Origin: an uncultured bacterium
GTDB lineage: Bacteria; Pseudomonadota; Alphaproteobacteria; Rhodospirillales; Rhodospirillaceae
Direction of reading: 5' to 3'
NCBI GenBank assembly: GCA_903896775.1
Contig: CAITZE010000007.1
Span: forward strand, 1-16,223
DNA: 16,223 nt
The notes below the pieces were generated by a model. The model was not told the origin of the DNA. It worked only from the letters and a program-made list of their open reading frames with translations, and made no database searches. A program made the position numbers and the translations under genes. This document shows, in pieces, positions 1 through 7,201 of the stretch. The number at the start of each line of letters is the position of its first letter. Positions within the stretch are counted from its first letter, which is position 1.

Positions 1-78
1 ATGCAAGCCACCGACGGTAAGTTCTATACAACCGGCGCGGACCTCGCGAGCTGGGTTGACGTGAAAGAATGGGACTAG
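1..78 (+). pseudogene. Upstream fragment of the streptogramin-lyase-like gene, ending at an in-frame amber codon
   Basis: Reading frame 1 is open from the window edge to a TAG at 76-78, and the same frame stays open from there to the stop at 1003-1005. The 25 residues before the TAG (including YTTGADLASWVDVKEWD) and those after it (SLDQAKAVGWCPFTLDTN) read as one continuous protein of the family described in the next entry. I therefore see this as one gene broken by a nonsense codon, not two genes. The ATG at position 1 is probably an internal Met, because the family extends well upstream. A sequencing error (TGG or CAG read as TAG) would look identical. Readthrough is possible but I see no support for it. 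Confidence 0.6.
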
Positions 79-99
79 TCGCTCGACCAAGCGAAGGCC

Positions 100-1005
100 G
101 TGGGCTGGTGTCCGTTCACCCTCGACACCAACTCCAAGACGCCGTCGAAAGTCGGCGCGCTCAGCGAAGTGGTCATTACGCCCGACCGCGAGCAATGGAA
201 CCAACCGCCGAAAGCTACGCGTGGCGGCGGCGGTGACGATGGCGAAAGCACGGCGATTGATGATCGCGCCGCGCAGATCGATCCGACCAAGGACACGCGC
301 ATTTCCGGCGGTACGTACGGCCTGGATATCGATATGTCCGACGGCGGCGTGTGGTACGGCCGCACCGGTCCGTGGCCGAGCTCGATCGTGAAGTTCAATC
401 CCGGCACCAATCCGCCAGAAACCTGCCGCTCGGAAGTCTACGAAGCCGCCAAGATGCCGGATGGCAACTATGAGGGCTACAACATCCGCGGCATGAGCGT
501 CGACTCTAAGGGCATCGCTTATGCGGCCTTTGCGCAAGGCCGCCTGGGACGCCTCGATCGGTCCAAGTGCAAAGTCATGAGCGGTCCGACGGCGACGGGT
601 CAGCAATGCCCCGAAGGTTGGACCTATTGGAATACGCCCGGCCCGAACTACGCCGGCGTGAAAAACGGCTCGACCGACTTCGCCTATCTGATGTGGGTCG
701 ATTTGCACGACACCTTGGGTCTCGGCAAAGATATTCCGATCGTGACCGGCACGAATTCCGATTCGTTGCTGGCCTTCGATCCGAAATCCGAGAAGTGGAC
801 TGTGCTGCGCGTGCCGTATCCGATGGACTTCCACACCCGCGGTATGGACGGCCGTGTCGACAGCGCCGCTGCCGGCTGGAAAGGCAAAGGCGTTTACGCC
901 ACTTACGCCATGCAACCCGTGTGGCATGAAGAAGGCGGCGACGATGGTCTTTCTGGCCCGACGATGGTCAAGTTCCAAGTCCGTCCGGATCCGTTGGCCT
1001 ACTAA
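100..1005 (+). CDS. Streptogramin-lyase-like beta-propeller protein, C-terminal part after an in-frame TAG
   Basis: This 301-residue ORF continues the frame of the fragment at 1-78. It looks like the C-terminal half of a secreted beta-propeller protein of the Vgb/streptogramin lyase or SMP-30-like type, often annotated 'carboxypeptidase regulatory-like domain'. Repeated short blades are visible: GTYGLDIDMSDGGVWYG, then YNIRGMSVDSKGIAYAAFAQG, then a Cys-containing stretch SKCKVMSGPTATGQQCPEGW, then DSLLAFDPKSEKWTVLRVPYPM. From memory, such proteins sit beside SoxC-like dehydrogenase and cytochrome c genes in other Proteobacteria, which fits the genes downstream, but I cannot name a substrate. 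The GTG at 100 is the first usable start after the TAG and has no clear ribosome binding site. It is more likely an internal codon of a broken gene than a real start. No catalytic function is claimed. Confidence 0.7.
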   Translation: MGWCPFTLDTNSKTPSKVGALSEVVITPDREQWNQPPKATRGGGGDDGESTAIDDRAAQIDPTKDTRISGGTYGLDIDMSDGGVWYGRTGPWPSSIVKFNPGTNPPETCRSEVYEAAKMPDGNYEGYNIRGMSVDSKGIAYAAFAQGRLGRLDRSKCKVMSGPTATGQQCPEGWTYWNTPGPNYAGVKNGSTDFAYLMWVDLHDTLGLGKDIPIVTGTNSDSLLAFDPKSEKWTVLRVPYPMDFHTRGMDGRVDSAAAGWKGKGVYATYAMQPVWHEEGGDDGLSGPTMVKFQVRPDPLAY

Positions 1006-1051
1006 GCTGATAACTTAACCTGGGCTTTCGCGTTCCGGGCATAAGGCTTCG

Positions 1052-1095
1052 AACCTGCGGTGATGAGGGAAACCTCAACGCCGCAGGTTTTTTTT
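1052..1095 (+). terminator. Rho-independent terminator after the beta-propeller gene
   Basis: The arms AACCTGCGG (1052-1060) and CCGCAGGTT (1081-1089) pair over 9 bp. Inside them a second stem TGAGG/CCTCA closes a GAAA tetraloop. A run of eight T follows (1088-1095). This is a textbook intrinsic terminator and separates the first gene from the soxC-like gene. Confidence 0.92.
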
Positions 1096-1193
1096 ATGCC
1101 TCCGCGTCTCGGGGGTATCACAACATTGTTTCGATAACGCTGGAGGGTGGTACGCTGGGCGGCGAGTCCGGTCGGCAAAATGGGGAAGACATT

Positions 1194-2483
1194 ATGGCCA
1201 AGAAACCACCGCAGGAGTTAACTCTCGCCGCAGGCAACGGCTTAGTCGATCGCCGTAGTTTTCTAGGGCGTGCAGGCGGGGTTGCCAGTGCTCTCGGTCT
1301 CGCGACTTTAGGAATGTCGTCGGCGCAGGCAGAGCAGCTCAAAGTGCAGGACTGGACGAAGACGCCGGGCCTTGGATTTACACCTTATGGTCAACCCTCG
1401 AAGTATGAGAACGGTGTTGCACGCGGTCCCATCATCGAACCCAATGCAATGTACAAGACAGGCCCTGGTTCGATCCGCTCGCCCCTGCAATTCCTCGAAG
1501 GCATGATCACGCCTAACGGATTGCATTTCGAACGCAGTCACAATGGCATTCCCGATATCAATCCCGATGAACACCGTTTGCTGATCCATGGTCTAGTCAA
1601 GCGTCCGCAGGTCTTCACGTTGGAGGCCCTGTCGCGCTATCCCATGACATCGCGCATCAGCTTCGTCGAGTGCGCCGGCAACAGCGGCGCTCTTTACGCT
1701 AAGACGGCGGCGGAAGGCACTGCTCAAACTCTGCACGGATTGCTTTCCTGTGCCGAATGGACGGGTGTATCCCTTGCGCTGATTCTGGATGAAGCCGGGA
1801 TTCATCCCAAAGCAAAGTGGCTCCTGGCAGAAGGCGCTGATCCCGCGTCCATGAGCCGCAGCGTGCCGCTCGCCAAGGCCCTCGATGACGTCATGATCGC
1901 GCTTTATCAAAACGGCGAGCGTATCAGGCCGTCCAATGGTTATCCCATGCGTCTGCTCGTGCCCGGCTTCCAAGGTAATATGAACGTCAAATGGTTGCAT
2001 CGAATCAAACTGACCGAAGGCCCAACGATGACGCGCGATGAGACGTCGCGCTATTCGCTGCTCTTGAAAGACGGGAAGGTCGCGCAATTCAAATTTCCGC
2101 TCGACGCCAAGTCCGTCATCACACGGCCTTCTCCGGGCCTGACTATGAAAGCGCCGGGGCTTTATGAAATCAGCGGGCTGGCTTGGTCCGGCAATGGCAC
2201 AATCACGCGTGTCGATGTTTCGGCCGACGGCGGCAAAACCTTTGCGCCGGCCGCACTGTCTGGGCCGGTGCTGCCAAAAGCCGTGACCCGATTTCGCATT
2301 CCGTGGAAGTGGGACGGTGGACCCGCCATGCTTCAAGCTCGCGCGGTGGATGATACGGGGTATGTCCAACCCACGCGTGACGCATTGGTCGCAGAGCGCG
2401 GCTTGAATCCGGCTTATCACAACAACGCCATTACAAATTGGAGCATTGCTGCCGACGGGGTGATTAAACATGCTTACGCGTAA
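1194..2483 (+). CDS. soxC: Tat-exported molybdenum sulfite dehydrogenase, SoxC/SorA type
   Basis: This 429-residue protein belongs to the sulfite oxidase family of molybdopterin enzymes, which oxidise sulfite (or, for SoxCD, protein-bound sulfur) in the periplasm and pass electrons to cytochrome c. The N-terminus is a twin-arginine signal, DRRSFLG at residues 19-25, followed by a hydrophobic stretch and an AQA cleavage-like site near 44-46. The Mo-binding core follows. SHNGIPDINPDEHRLLIHG (115-133) leads to FVECAGNSG (157-165), whose Cys160 is the expected Mo ligand. Residues from about 300 (ISGLAWSGNGTITRVDVSADGG) form the immunoglobulin-like Mo-co dimerisation domain, and the C-terminus has YHNNAITNW. 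The start is preceded by GGGGAAG at 1182-1188. The end overlaps the cytochrome gene by 14 nt, which suggests translational coupling. No soxXYZAB genes are present, so a SorA-like sulfite dehydrogenase role is as likely as true SoxC. Confidence 0.9.
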   Translation: MAKKPPQELTLAAGNGLVDRRSFLGRAGGVASALGLATLGMSSAQAEQLKVQDWTKTPGLGFTPYGQPSKYENGVARGPIIEPNAMYKTGPGSIRSPLQFLEGMITPNGLHFERSHNGIPDINPDEHRLLIHGLVKRPQVFTLEALSRYPMTSRISFVECAGNSGALYAKTAAEGTAQTLHGLLSCAEWTGVSLALILDEAGIHPKAKWLLAEGADPASMSRSVPLAKALDDVMIALYQNGERIRPSNGYPMRLLVPGFQGNMNVKWLHRIKLTEGPTMTRDETSRYSLLLKDGKVAQFKFPLDAKSVITRPSPGLTMKAPGLYEISGLAWSGNGTITRVDVSADGGKTFAPAALSGPVLPKAVTRFRIPWKWDGGPAMLQARAVDDTGYVQPTRDALVAERGLNPAYHNNAITNWSIAADGVIKHAYA

Positions 2484-3009
2484 TCACATATCCGCCTTCG
2501 CCGCTCTTTGCGTTGTGATGACGGCAGGCCAAACAATGGCTGTGGAAACGCCGCATCTCGGCGTCCCTATAAAACCCGAAGACTTTGCGGCTTGGGATAG
2601 ATCTATCAGCCCCGATGGCGCAGGCTTGCCGCCCGGCAAAGGCACGGCCGCGCAAGGCAAAGAGAATTTCGCGCTGAAATGTAGCGGTTGTCATGGTGCC
2701 GACGGCGCCGGCAAGCCCGCTGATCGTCTTGTTGGCGGCGTCGGAACACTTGCGAGTGATGCACCGATCAAGACCGTCGGAAGTTATTGGCCCTATGCGA
2801 CGACGCTGTTCGACTATGTACGCCGCGCCATGCCTCTGAACGAGCCGCAATCGTTGACCGACGACGAAGTCTACGCAGTCAGTGCTTATGTGCTGTTCCT
2901 CAACGGCCTTGTCACTGAGAAAGATCAGATTAACGCCAAGACACTCGCGAAATTGAAAATGCCGAATCGCGATAACTTCTTCATTGTCTATCCGGGGAAT
3001 TTGAAGTGA
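2470..3009 (+). CDS. Monoheme cytochrome c, SoxD/SorB-like partner of the sulfite dehydrogenase
   Basis: This 179-residue secreted c-type cytochrome is predicted to accept electrons from the upstream molybdenum enzyme. Residues 1-24 form a Sec signal peptide (hydrophobic AFAALCVVMTAGQTMA). The single heme site is CSGCH at 71-75. The likely axial Met is M121 in RRAMPLNEPQSLTDDEVYAVSAYVLFLN, a pattern typical of the cytochrome domain of SoxD. There is no second CXXCH, so it is shorter than the diheme SoxD of classical Sox systems and longer than SorB. The ATG lies inside the last codons of the dehydrogenase gene, so the pair is almost certainly co-expressed. I leave the symbol blank because the choice between SoxD and SorB cannot be settled here. 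Confidence 0.87.
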   Translation: MLTRNHISAFAALCVVMTAGQTMAVETPHLGVPIKPEDFAAWDRSISPDGAGLPPGKGTAAQGKENFALKCSGCHGADGAGKPADRLVGGVGTLASDAPIKTVGSYWPYATTLFDYVRRAMPLNEPQSLTDDEVYAVSAYVLFLNGLVTEKDQINAKTLAKLKMPNRDNFFIVYPGNLK

Positions 3010-3101
3010 CGTCGCATTGACGAAAGCGATAGCCGACAATCTAGACAGAAAAGCGGCATGCATCTCAAAGGTGCCGAAGAGACAAATTAGAGATAGACGA
3101 T

Positions 3102-6100
3102 ATGAATTTAGCGCTTCAAGCCGATCTGCAGAATCTTATGGGTTTGGTAAACGACGGTCATACCGATAAAGCGATATCAACTGCGCGGCGATTGATCGCG
3201 AAATATCCAAAGGTTCCTGTTCTCCATGTCCTTTTGGGCGTTGGATTGACGAATAGCGGGAAGTTAGATCCGGCCGTTCACAGCTACCGCAAAGCTCTCG
3301 CCCTTAAACCCGATTACGTCGAAGCGTTTAACTACCTGGGCATCACACTTCATAAACAGGGAAAGCTGGCCGAAGCTGAACAGGCCTATACGACAGCACT
3401 TAAATTGCAGCCAGACAACGCCGAGGCGGCACGCCACATTGTCGGCGTCCTAGATGAAGGAGCAGATGCGGCAGTTCGCCGTCGCGATCTGAAGCAAGCG
3501 CTCGCAAGTTATCGCAAACTACTGTCGTTCCGCCCGGAAGATTCCACGATATTAGCGAATATAGGCAGCGTTCTGACGAATCTCGGACAGTTTAATGAAG
3601 CTGCACCTTTCTTAAGCCGTGCTCTCGCATACGAGCCGCAAAATATTAGAATGCTCGCCCTTACGGCTTTGGGGCAAAGAGGCTTGCAGAAGCCATATAC
3701 CGCGTTCTTGGAGCAGATATTGGTTGCGCCAGAACGCCACCCAAAAGACGATCGCATCAAAATGTGGGCAGCCATTACGCTTGATCGTCCAGAGGAGGCT
3801 TTTGCATTGAAGCCTGAAGGACTCAATGTCGTCGATTTTCAAAAGCTCGAATTTTTCTGCCAACGTAAGCACCTCGAAGCAAGCGTTCAAACGCTTCCAG
3901 AGATCAAAGGATCGCCTCCTGCGAATACCGGTAAGCCGCTAATATTTGCGGCAGCCGATGGCATCTATGCCCAAACATTCGCCGCTACTTTAATTCAGTC
4001 GGCGCTTTCTCAATCGCCGGACTGCGATTTTCACCTTCATGTTATGAACCCCGGACGTTACGAGCCCGAGCAAGCCTTGCGCGTCCACACCATTCGATAT
4101 GAAGACATGCATGCAAAGCCGGAAGATCCTTTCACCGGGGTCGCCCGATTTCTGGGTCTGCCAAACGATACCAGTATCATCGCCCAGGCAATAAAGGCGG
4201 CAAGCTTTAAGACCCTTCGCGCTCAGGAAGAAAGCGCTGGGTTCAAGGAGCGCGAATATCAAACGCAACGCTTCTTTCGCGAGGGGCGCGCCGGCGGCTG
4301 GCGGGAAAAACTGACGGCGGATCAGGCCGCGCGCATTGCGCAAGATCATGCAGCGGTCATGCAAGCCTTCGGATATCTCGACCGTGCCATCCTGTCCGCG
4401 GCGCGCGGTGGACCAGTTCCGTCGCCCGCGAGCGCTGTAGCGGATGCGCAAGCGGCTGCGGAATGGTTGGCTGCAGGTGACTCCGCGCGTGCGGAACGCT
4501 TTGCGCGCACCTCATTGGCTAAAACTGAAAGTGCGGAGGCCTTCGGTATCTTAGCCGCCGCTCAAGCTGCGCTTGGCAAGCGGGCCGAGGCTGCAGCGAC
4601 ATATCGCAACGGCCGCAACCGCTTCTCCGACAACCTGCCACTCGCTGCAAACTATGCCAGATTTCTGCGAGATCAGCCTGAACATATTGTGGAAGCTATC
4701 GCGATCTTCAAGGATCTCGTCGTACGGTTTCCCGGTGGGCGCGGGTTGCGACTATCCCTGATCGAAACGCTGCGTACCGCCGCGCAAACGCGTAACGAGA
4801 CCCTAAGCGACGCTCTGAAAGAGGCTGAAAGTCTCGCACGGGAATTTATCGCGCTCTATCCTTCCGACAGTGCCGGTCCGTTGGTCCTGGCTCTCATATT
4901 GTTCAATCGCGGCGAACCTCTTCAAACGATTGCCGCTGCCGACACGTGCATAAGCTTGCGCAAAAATGGCGATGCCCGTAATGCGCATCGTGCGCTTGAA
5001 ATAAAAGCCAACGCTCACATCGTGCTGGGTGCAGTGAGCGAGACAATTGCCTGCTACCGCACGCTATTGACTGAAACTAACGATCCCGACATCCATTCGC
5101 GGTTGCTCATGGCGATGCAATATGCCGACACCATCGACGAGCCGGCGATTTTCGCCGAGACGAAATCATGGGCGGCGGCCCACACCACAAATGTGAAACC
5201 ACGCGCGGCTTGGCCCAATGCAGCCTTCGATCCGCAAAAACGCCTCAACGTCGGATTCTTGTCTCGCGATTTTCGCCTCTGCTCGACCTTATTCCTGGCA
5301 CGGCCGCTGTTCGACAACCGTCCCGCGGATTGGTCGGTGACATTTTACTCGAACGCCGAGGTGCGCGACGGCACGACGCGATCTTTCCAAAATCTCTGCA
5401 ACCGCTGGCGCGATATCCACGACCTGACCGACGACGAAGCTGCGGCTTTTATTGCTACGGACGGCATAGACGTTTTGGTCGATATCAACGGCCATACATT
5501 GGGCGGCCGGCCCGGCGTTTTTGCCAGAAAACCCGCGCCTGTGCAGGTGTCGTGGCTTGATTATGTTGGCAGCACAGGCCTTTCAACAATAGATGCGGTC
5601 ATTGGCGATGCCGGCCATCTTCCGCTCACAGATCAGCGTTGGTATGCGGAGCCCATCGTCCATGTAGCGGATAATCTCTATCGCTACGCTCCACCGCCTG
5701 ACGCGCCTTTTGTAGGGCCGCTGCCCGCAGCAGGAAATGGCTATGTAACTTTCGGCTGCTTCAACAGCGCTTATAAAATTTCGCCCACTACCGTTGCGCT
5801 GTGGGCGGAAATTTTGCGCAACTTACCGTCGTCGCGCCTTCTGCTGAACGCGCGTGAGTTTCAGTATGCGGATACGAAAACGCGTTTCGCCGCGATGTTC
5901 GCGCGGCATAGCGTCGAGGCGGGGCGCTTGATATTCCACCCAGGCGCCGCCGATCCAATGGACATGCTGCGTGCCTACGGCGATATCGATATCGCGCTGG
6001 ATCCGATGCCCTATTCCGGCGGGCTTGCGACCATCGAAGCGTTATCCATGGGCGTGCCGGTGATCACACGTCCCGGCAATCGCTTTGGAAGTCGGCATTC

Positions 6101-6359
6101 TTCCGTACATCTGAGAACGGTGGGTCTGGATAGCTGGATCGCTAAAGACGCTGCGGACTACGTGGCGCTCGCCAGCAGCAAGGCTGCCGATATTTCGGCT
6201 CTTGCGGTCTTACGCGGCGCCCTGCCCGGAATGCTACAACGCTCCGCGCTTATGGACGGCGCGGGATTCGCAAAAGCCTTCGGCGACATTGTGCGCGATC
6301 TTTGGATTGAGGCTTGCGGGCGCCAGCAGCAAATTCCGGCGCGCAGAACAGCAAACTAA
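3102..6359 (+). CDS. Mosaic TPR protein: truncated sulfotransferase segment plus SPINDLY/OGT-like glycosyltransferase region
   Basis: This is a 1085-residue ORF. Residues 1-185 carry TPR repeats (SYRKALALKPDYVEAFNYLG at 61-80, EQAYTTALKLQPDNAEAARH at 93-112). Residues 278-318 (PLIFAAADGIYAQTFAATLI, then SPDCDFHLHVMNPG) look like the start of a different domain that is then cut off. From about 328, VHTIRYEDMHAKPEDPFTGV to FFREGRAGGWREKLT (391-405) and FGYL matches the C-terminal part of PAPS-type sulfotransferases, but the N-terminal P-loop part is missing. More TPR-like helices span about 440-690. Residues 714-1070 resemble the GT41 catalytic region: VDINGHTLGGRPGVFARKPA, FGCFNSAYKISP (Lys892, equivalent to the UDP-contacting Lys of OGT) and PYSGGLATIEALSMGVPVIT. 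The usual DFRxH motif reads DFRLC, with Cys727 in the His position. Family function is protein or glycan O-GlcNAc-type transfer. The substrate is unknown and the mosaic may be non-functional. It is transcribed after soxCD but separated from it by 92 nt. Confidence 0.8.
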   Translation: MNLALQADLQNLMGLVNDGHTDKAISTARRLIAKYPKVPVLHVLLGVGLTNSGKLDPAVHSYRKALALKPDYVEAFNYLGITLHKQGKLAEAEQAYTTALKLQPDNAEAARHIVGVLDEGADAAVRRRDLKQALASYRKLLSFRPEDSTILANIGSVLTNLGQFNEAAPFLSRALAYEPQNIRMLALTALGQRGLQKPYTAFLEQILVAPERHPKDDRIKMWAAITLDRPEEAFALKPEGLNVVDFQKLEFFCQRKHLEASVQTLPEIKGSPPANTGKPLIFAAADGIYAQTFAATLIQSALSQSPDCDFHLHVMNPGRYEPEQALRVHTIRYEDMHAKPEDPFTGVARFLGLPNDTSIIAQAIKAASFKTLRAQEESAGFKEREYQTQRFFREGRAGGWREKLTADQAARIAQDHAAVMQAFGYLDRAILSAARGGPVPSPASAVADAQAAAEWLAAGDSARAERFARTSLAKTESAEAFGILAAAQAALGKRAEAAATYRNGRNRFSDNLPLAANYARFLRDQPEHIVEAIAIFKDLVVRFPGGRGLRLSLIETLRTAAQTRNETLSDALKEAESLAREFIALYPSDSAGPLVLALILFNRGEPLQTIAAADTCISLRKNGDARNAHRALEIKANAHIVLGAVSETIACYRTLLTETNDPDIHSRLLMAMQYADTIDEPAIFAETKSWAAAHTTNVKPRAAWPNAAFDPQKRLNVGFLSRDFRLCSTLFLARPLFDNRPADWSVTFYSNAEVRDGTTRSFQNLCNRWRDIHDLTDDEAAAFIATDGIDVLVDINGHTLGGRPGVFARKPAPVQVSWLDYVGSTGLSTIDAVIGDAGHLPLTDQRWYAEPIVHVADNLYRYAPPPDAPFVGPLPAAGNGYVTFGCFNSAYKISPTTVALWAEILRNLPSSRLLLNAREFQYADTKTRFAAMFARHSVEAGRLIFHPGAADPMDMLRAYGDIDIALDPMPYSGGLATIEALSMGVPVITRPGNRFGSRHSSVHLRTVGLDSWIAKDAADYVALASSKAADISALAVLRGALPGMLQRSALMDGAGFAKAFGDIVRDLWIEACGRQQQIPARRTAN

Positions 6360-6374
6360 GCGCGGAGTTTGCGA

Positions 6375-6403
6375 CGCCCTGCCTCGCAAGGCTCGGCAGG
6401 GCG
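6375..6403 (+). terminator. Hairpin after the TPR/OGT ORF, possible terminator
   Basis: The arms CGCCCTGCC (6375-6383) and GGCAGGGCG (6395-6403) pair over 9 bp with an 11-nt loop. They are followed by CAAGCTTTTG, a weak T tract. It lies 15 nt after the TAA at 6357-6359. It is placed where a terminator is expected, but the T run is short. Confidence 0.5.
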
Positions 6404-6449
6404 CAAGCTTTTGTAAGCTCGCGGGTCGCTCGCCAACAAAAGCTAAGCG

Positions 6450-6540
6450 TGGCGGAGGGGGCGGGATTCGAACCCGCGATACGCTTTTGACGTATACACA
6501 CTTTCCAGGCGTGCGCCTTCAACCACTCGGCCACCCCTCC
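6450..6540 (-). tRNA. tRNA-Ser, anticodon GGA
   Basis: On the minus strand the gene begins GGAGGGGTGGCCGAGTGG at 6540. The acceptor stem GGAGGGG pairs with CCCCTCC. The anticodon loop has GGA (positions 6506-6504), reading UCC and UCU codons. A long variable arm (ATACG/CGTAT stem) is typical of the serine class. The T arm is GCGGG-TTCGAAT-CCCGC, and the 3' CCA is encoded at 6450-6452. All arms pair. It is convergent with the upstream TPR gene. Confidence 0.97.
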
Positions 6541-6779
6541 TGTTCCCAGCCTGACCTCCGAGTCGCACGTCCGACTCGGTCGGTAAGGTCTTGATGGAAG
6601 GCGCAGAACCTAACCGAGCAGGGGGCCCTCCGCAACAAACCCCTTTAGGGTAATTCGCTGCAAAGCGGCAGAATCTCCACATTTTCCACAGGCTTGGGGA
6701 TAACTTTGGCACCGCCCCTGCACGCAAAAATAGTCGCGTATCGAAATAATCCCCGAATCCACTGTAATTTAAGCAATTT
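6541..6779. other. Intergenic region between tRNA-Ser and the small membrane protein gene
   Basis: These 239 nt contain no convincing gene. A perfect 8-bp inverted repeat, CCGAGTCG (6558-6565) and CGACTCGG (6572-6579), has a 6-nt spacer and no T run on either side. Two near-DnaA-box 9-mers face each other at 6682-6690 (TTTTCCACA) and 6695-6703 (TGGGGATAA, reverse TTATCCCCA), each one base off TTATCCACA. A possible promoter for the next gene is TTGGCA (6706-6711), 17 nt, AATAGT (6729-6734), which is a weak match. The tRNA promoter should lie here on the minus strand but I could not place it. Confidence 0.4.
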
Positions 6780-7148
6780 ATGGGGTATATCTCACGCAAC
6801 GGGGTAAGAAACGGACTTAAGAGACGTGGGGCTCCAGTGATATTCGGGCGTGCAGCAGGTTGGGCATTGATGGTTCTAGCCATGATTATGGCCTCAGCTG
6901 AGGCCGTTATGGCCTTGGGAACAGGTGCTTATAGCGGATTGGCGACGTCCGATGTCTGGACGCTGTTGGTTGGCCAATCACCGGCTTTCGCAACGCAAAC
7001 AGATTCCACACAAATACTCGCGACAGTTGGCATCGGCATTATGGCAATGCCCGCATGGGTAGTGTTCGGTGCTGTCGGTTTTGTGCTGTTGCATGCGTGC
7101 CGCAAACGCCGCGCACGCCGCCGCGTTTTCCGTTCGGCAGCTTTTTAA
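6780..7148 (+). CDS. Small two-helix membrane protein of unknown function
   Basis: The ORF has 122 residues from ATG 6780. Two hydrophobic segments are clear: GWALMVLAMIMASAEAVMAL (about residues 27-46) and GIGIMAMPAWVVFGAVGFVLL (about 84-104). The second is followed by a basic tail RKRRARRRVFR, which predicts a cytoplasmic C-terminus. The body MALGTGAYSGLATSDVWTLLVG and the MPAWVVFGAVG motif recall small conserved alphaproteobacterial inner-membrane proteins, but I know no function. No ribosome binding site precedes 6780. The in-frame GTG at 6837, just after GACGTGGGG, would start the protein at VIFGRAAGW and fits better as the N-terminus of the first helix, so the true start may be 6837 (103 residues). 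It is convergent with lepA. Confidence 0.65.
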   Translation: MGYISRNGVRNGLKRRGAPVIFGRAAGWALMVLAMIMASAEAVMALGTGAYSGLATSDVWTLLVGQSPAFATQTDSTQILATVGIGIMAMPAWVVFGAVGFVLLHACRKRRARRRVFRSAAF

Positions 7149-7177
7149 TCCACTAACATTTTTGAGAATTGTGACAG

Positions 7178-7195
7178 GCGACGCATACGCGTCGC
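7178..7195. terminator. Hairpin between convergent genes, possible bidirectional terminator
   Basis: GCGACGC (7178-7184) pairs with GCGTCGC (7189-7195) around an ATAC loop. It sits in the 53-nt gap between the small membrane protein and the end of lepA. No good T run follows on either strand, so termination is only plausible from position. Confidence 0.35.
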
Positions 7196-7201
7196 GGCGA
7201 C

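Noticed and set aside
76..78. TAG considered as a pyrrolysine or other recoded codon
   Set aside because: There is no sign of pylT/pylS or a recoding element here, the protein family is not known to use it, and mutation or base error is simpler.
1593..2471. 292-codon minus-strand ORF inside the sulfite dehydrogenase gene
   Set aside because: It is antisense to a conserved enzyme and has no domain or start signal.
6202..6883. Overlapping ORFs on both strands across the tRNA-Ser, with peptides such as GGGGGIRTRDT and RVVEGARLESVYTSKAYRGFESR
   Set aside because: These are the familiar false proteins made by translating a serine tRNA and its flanks. The tRNA folds perfectly and explains the sequence.
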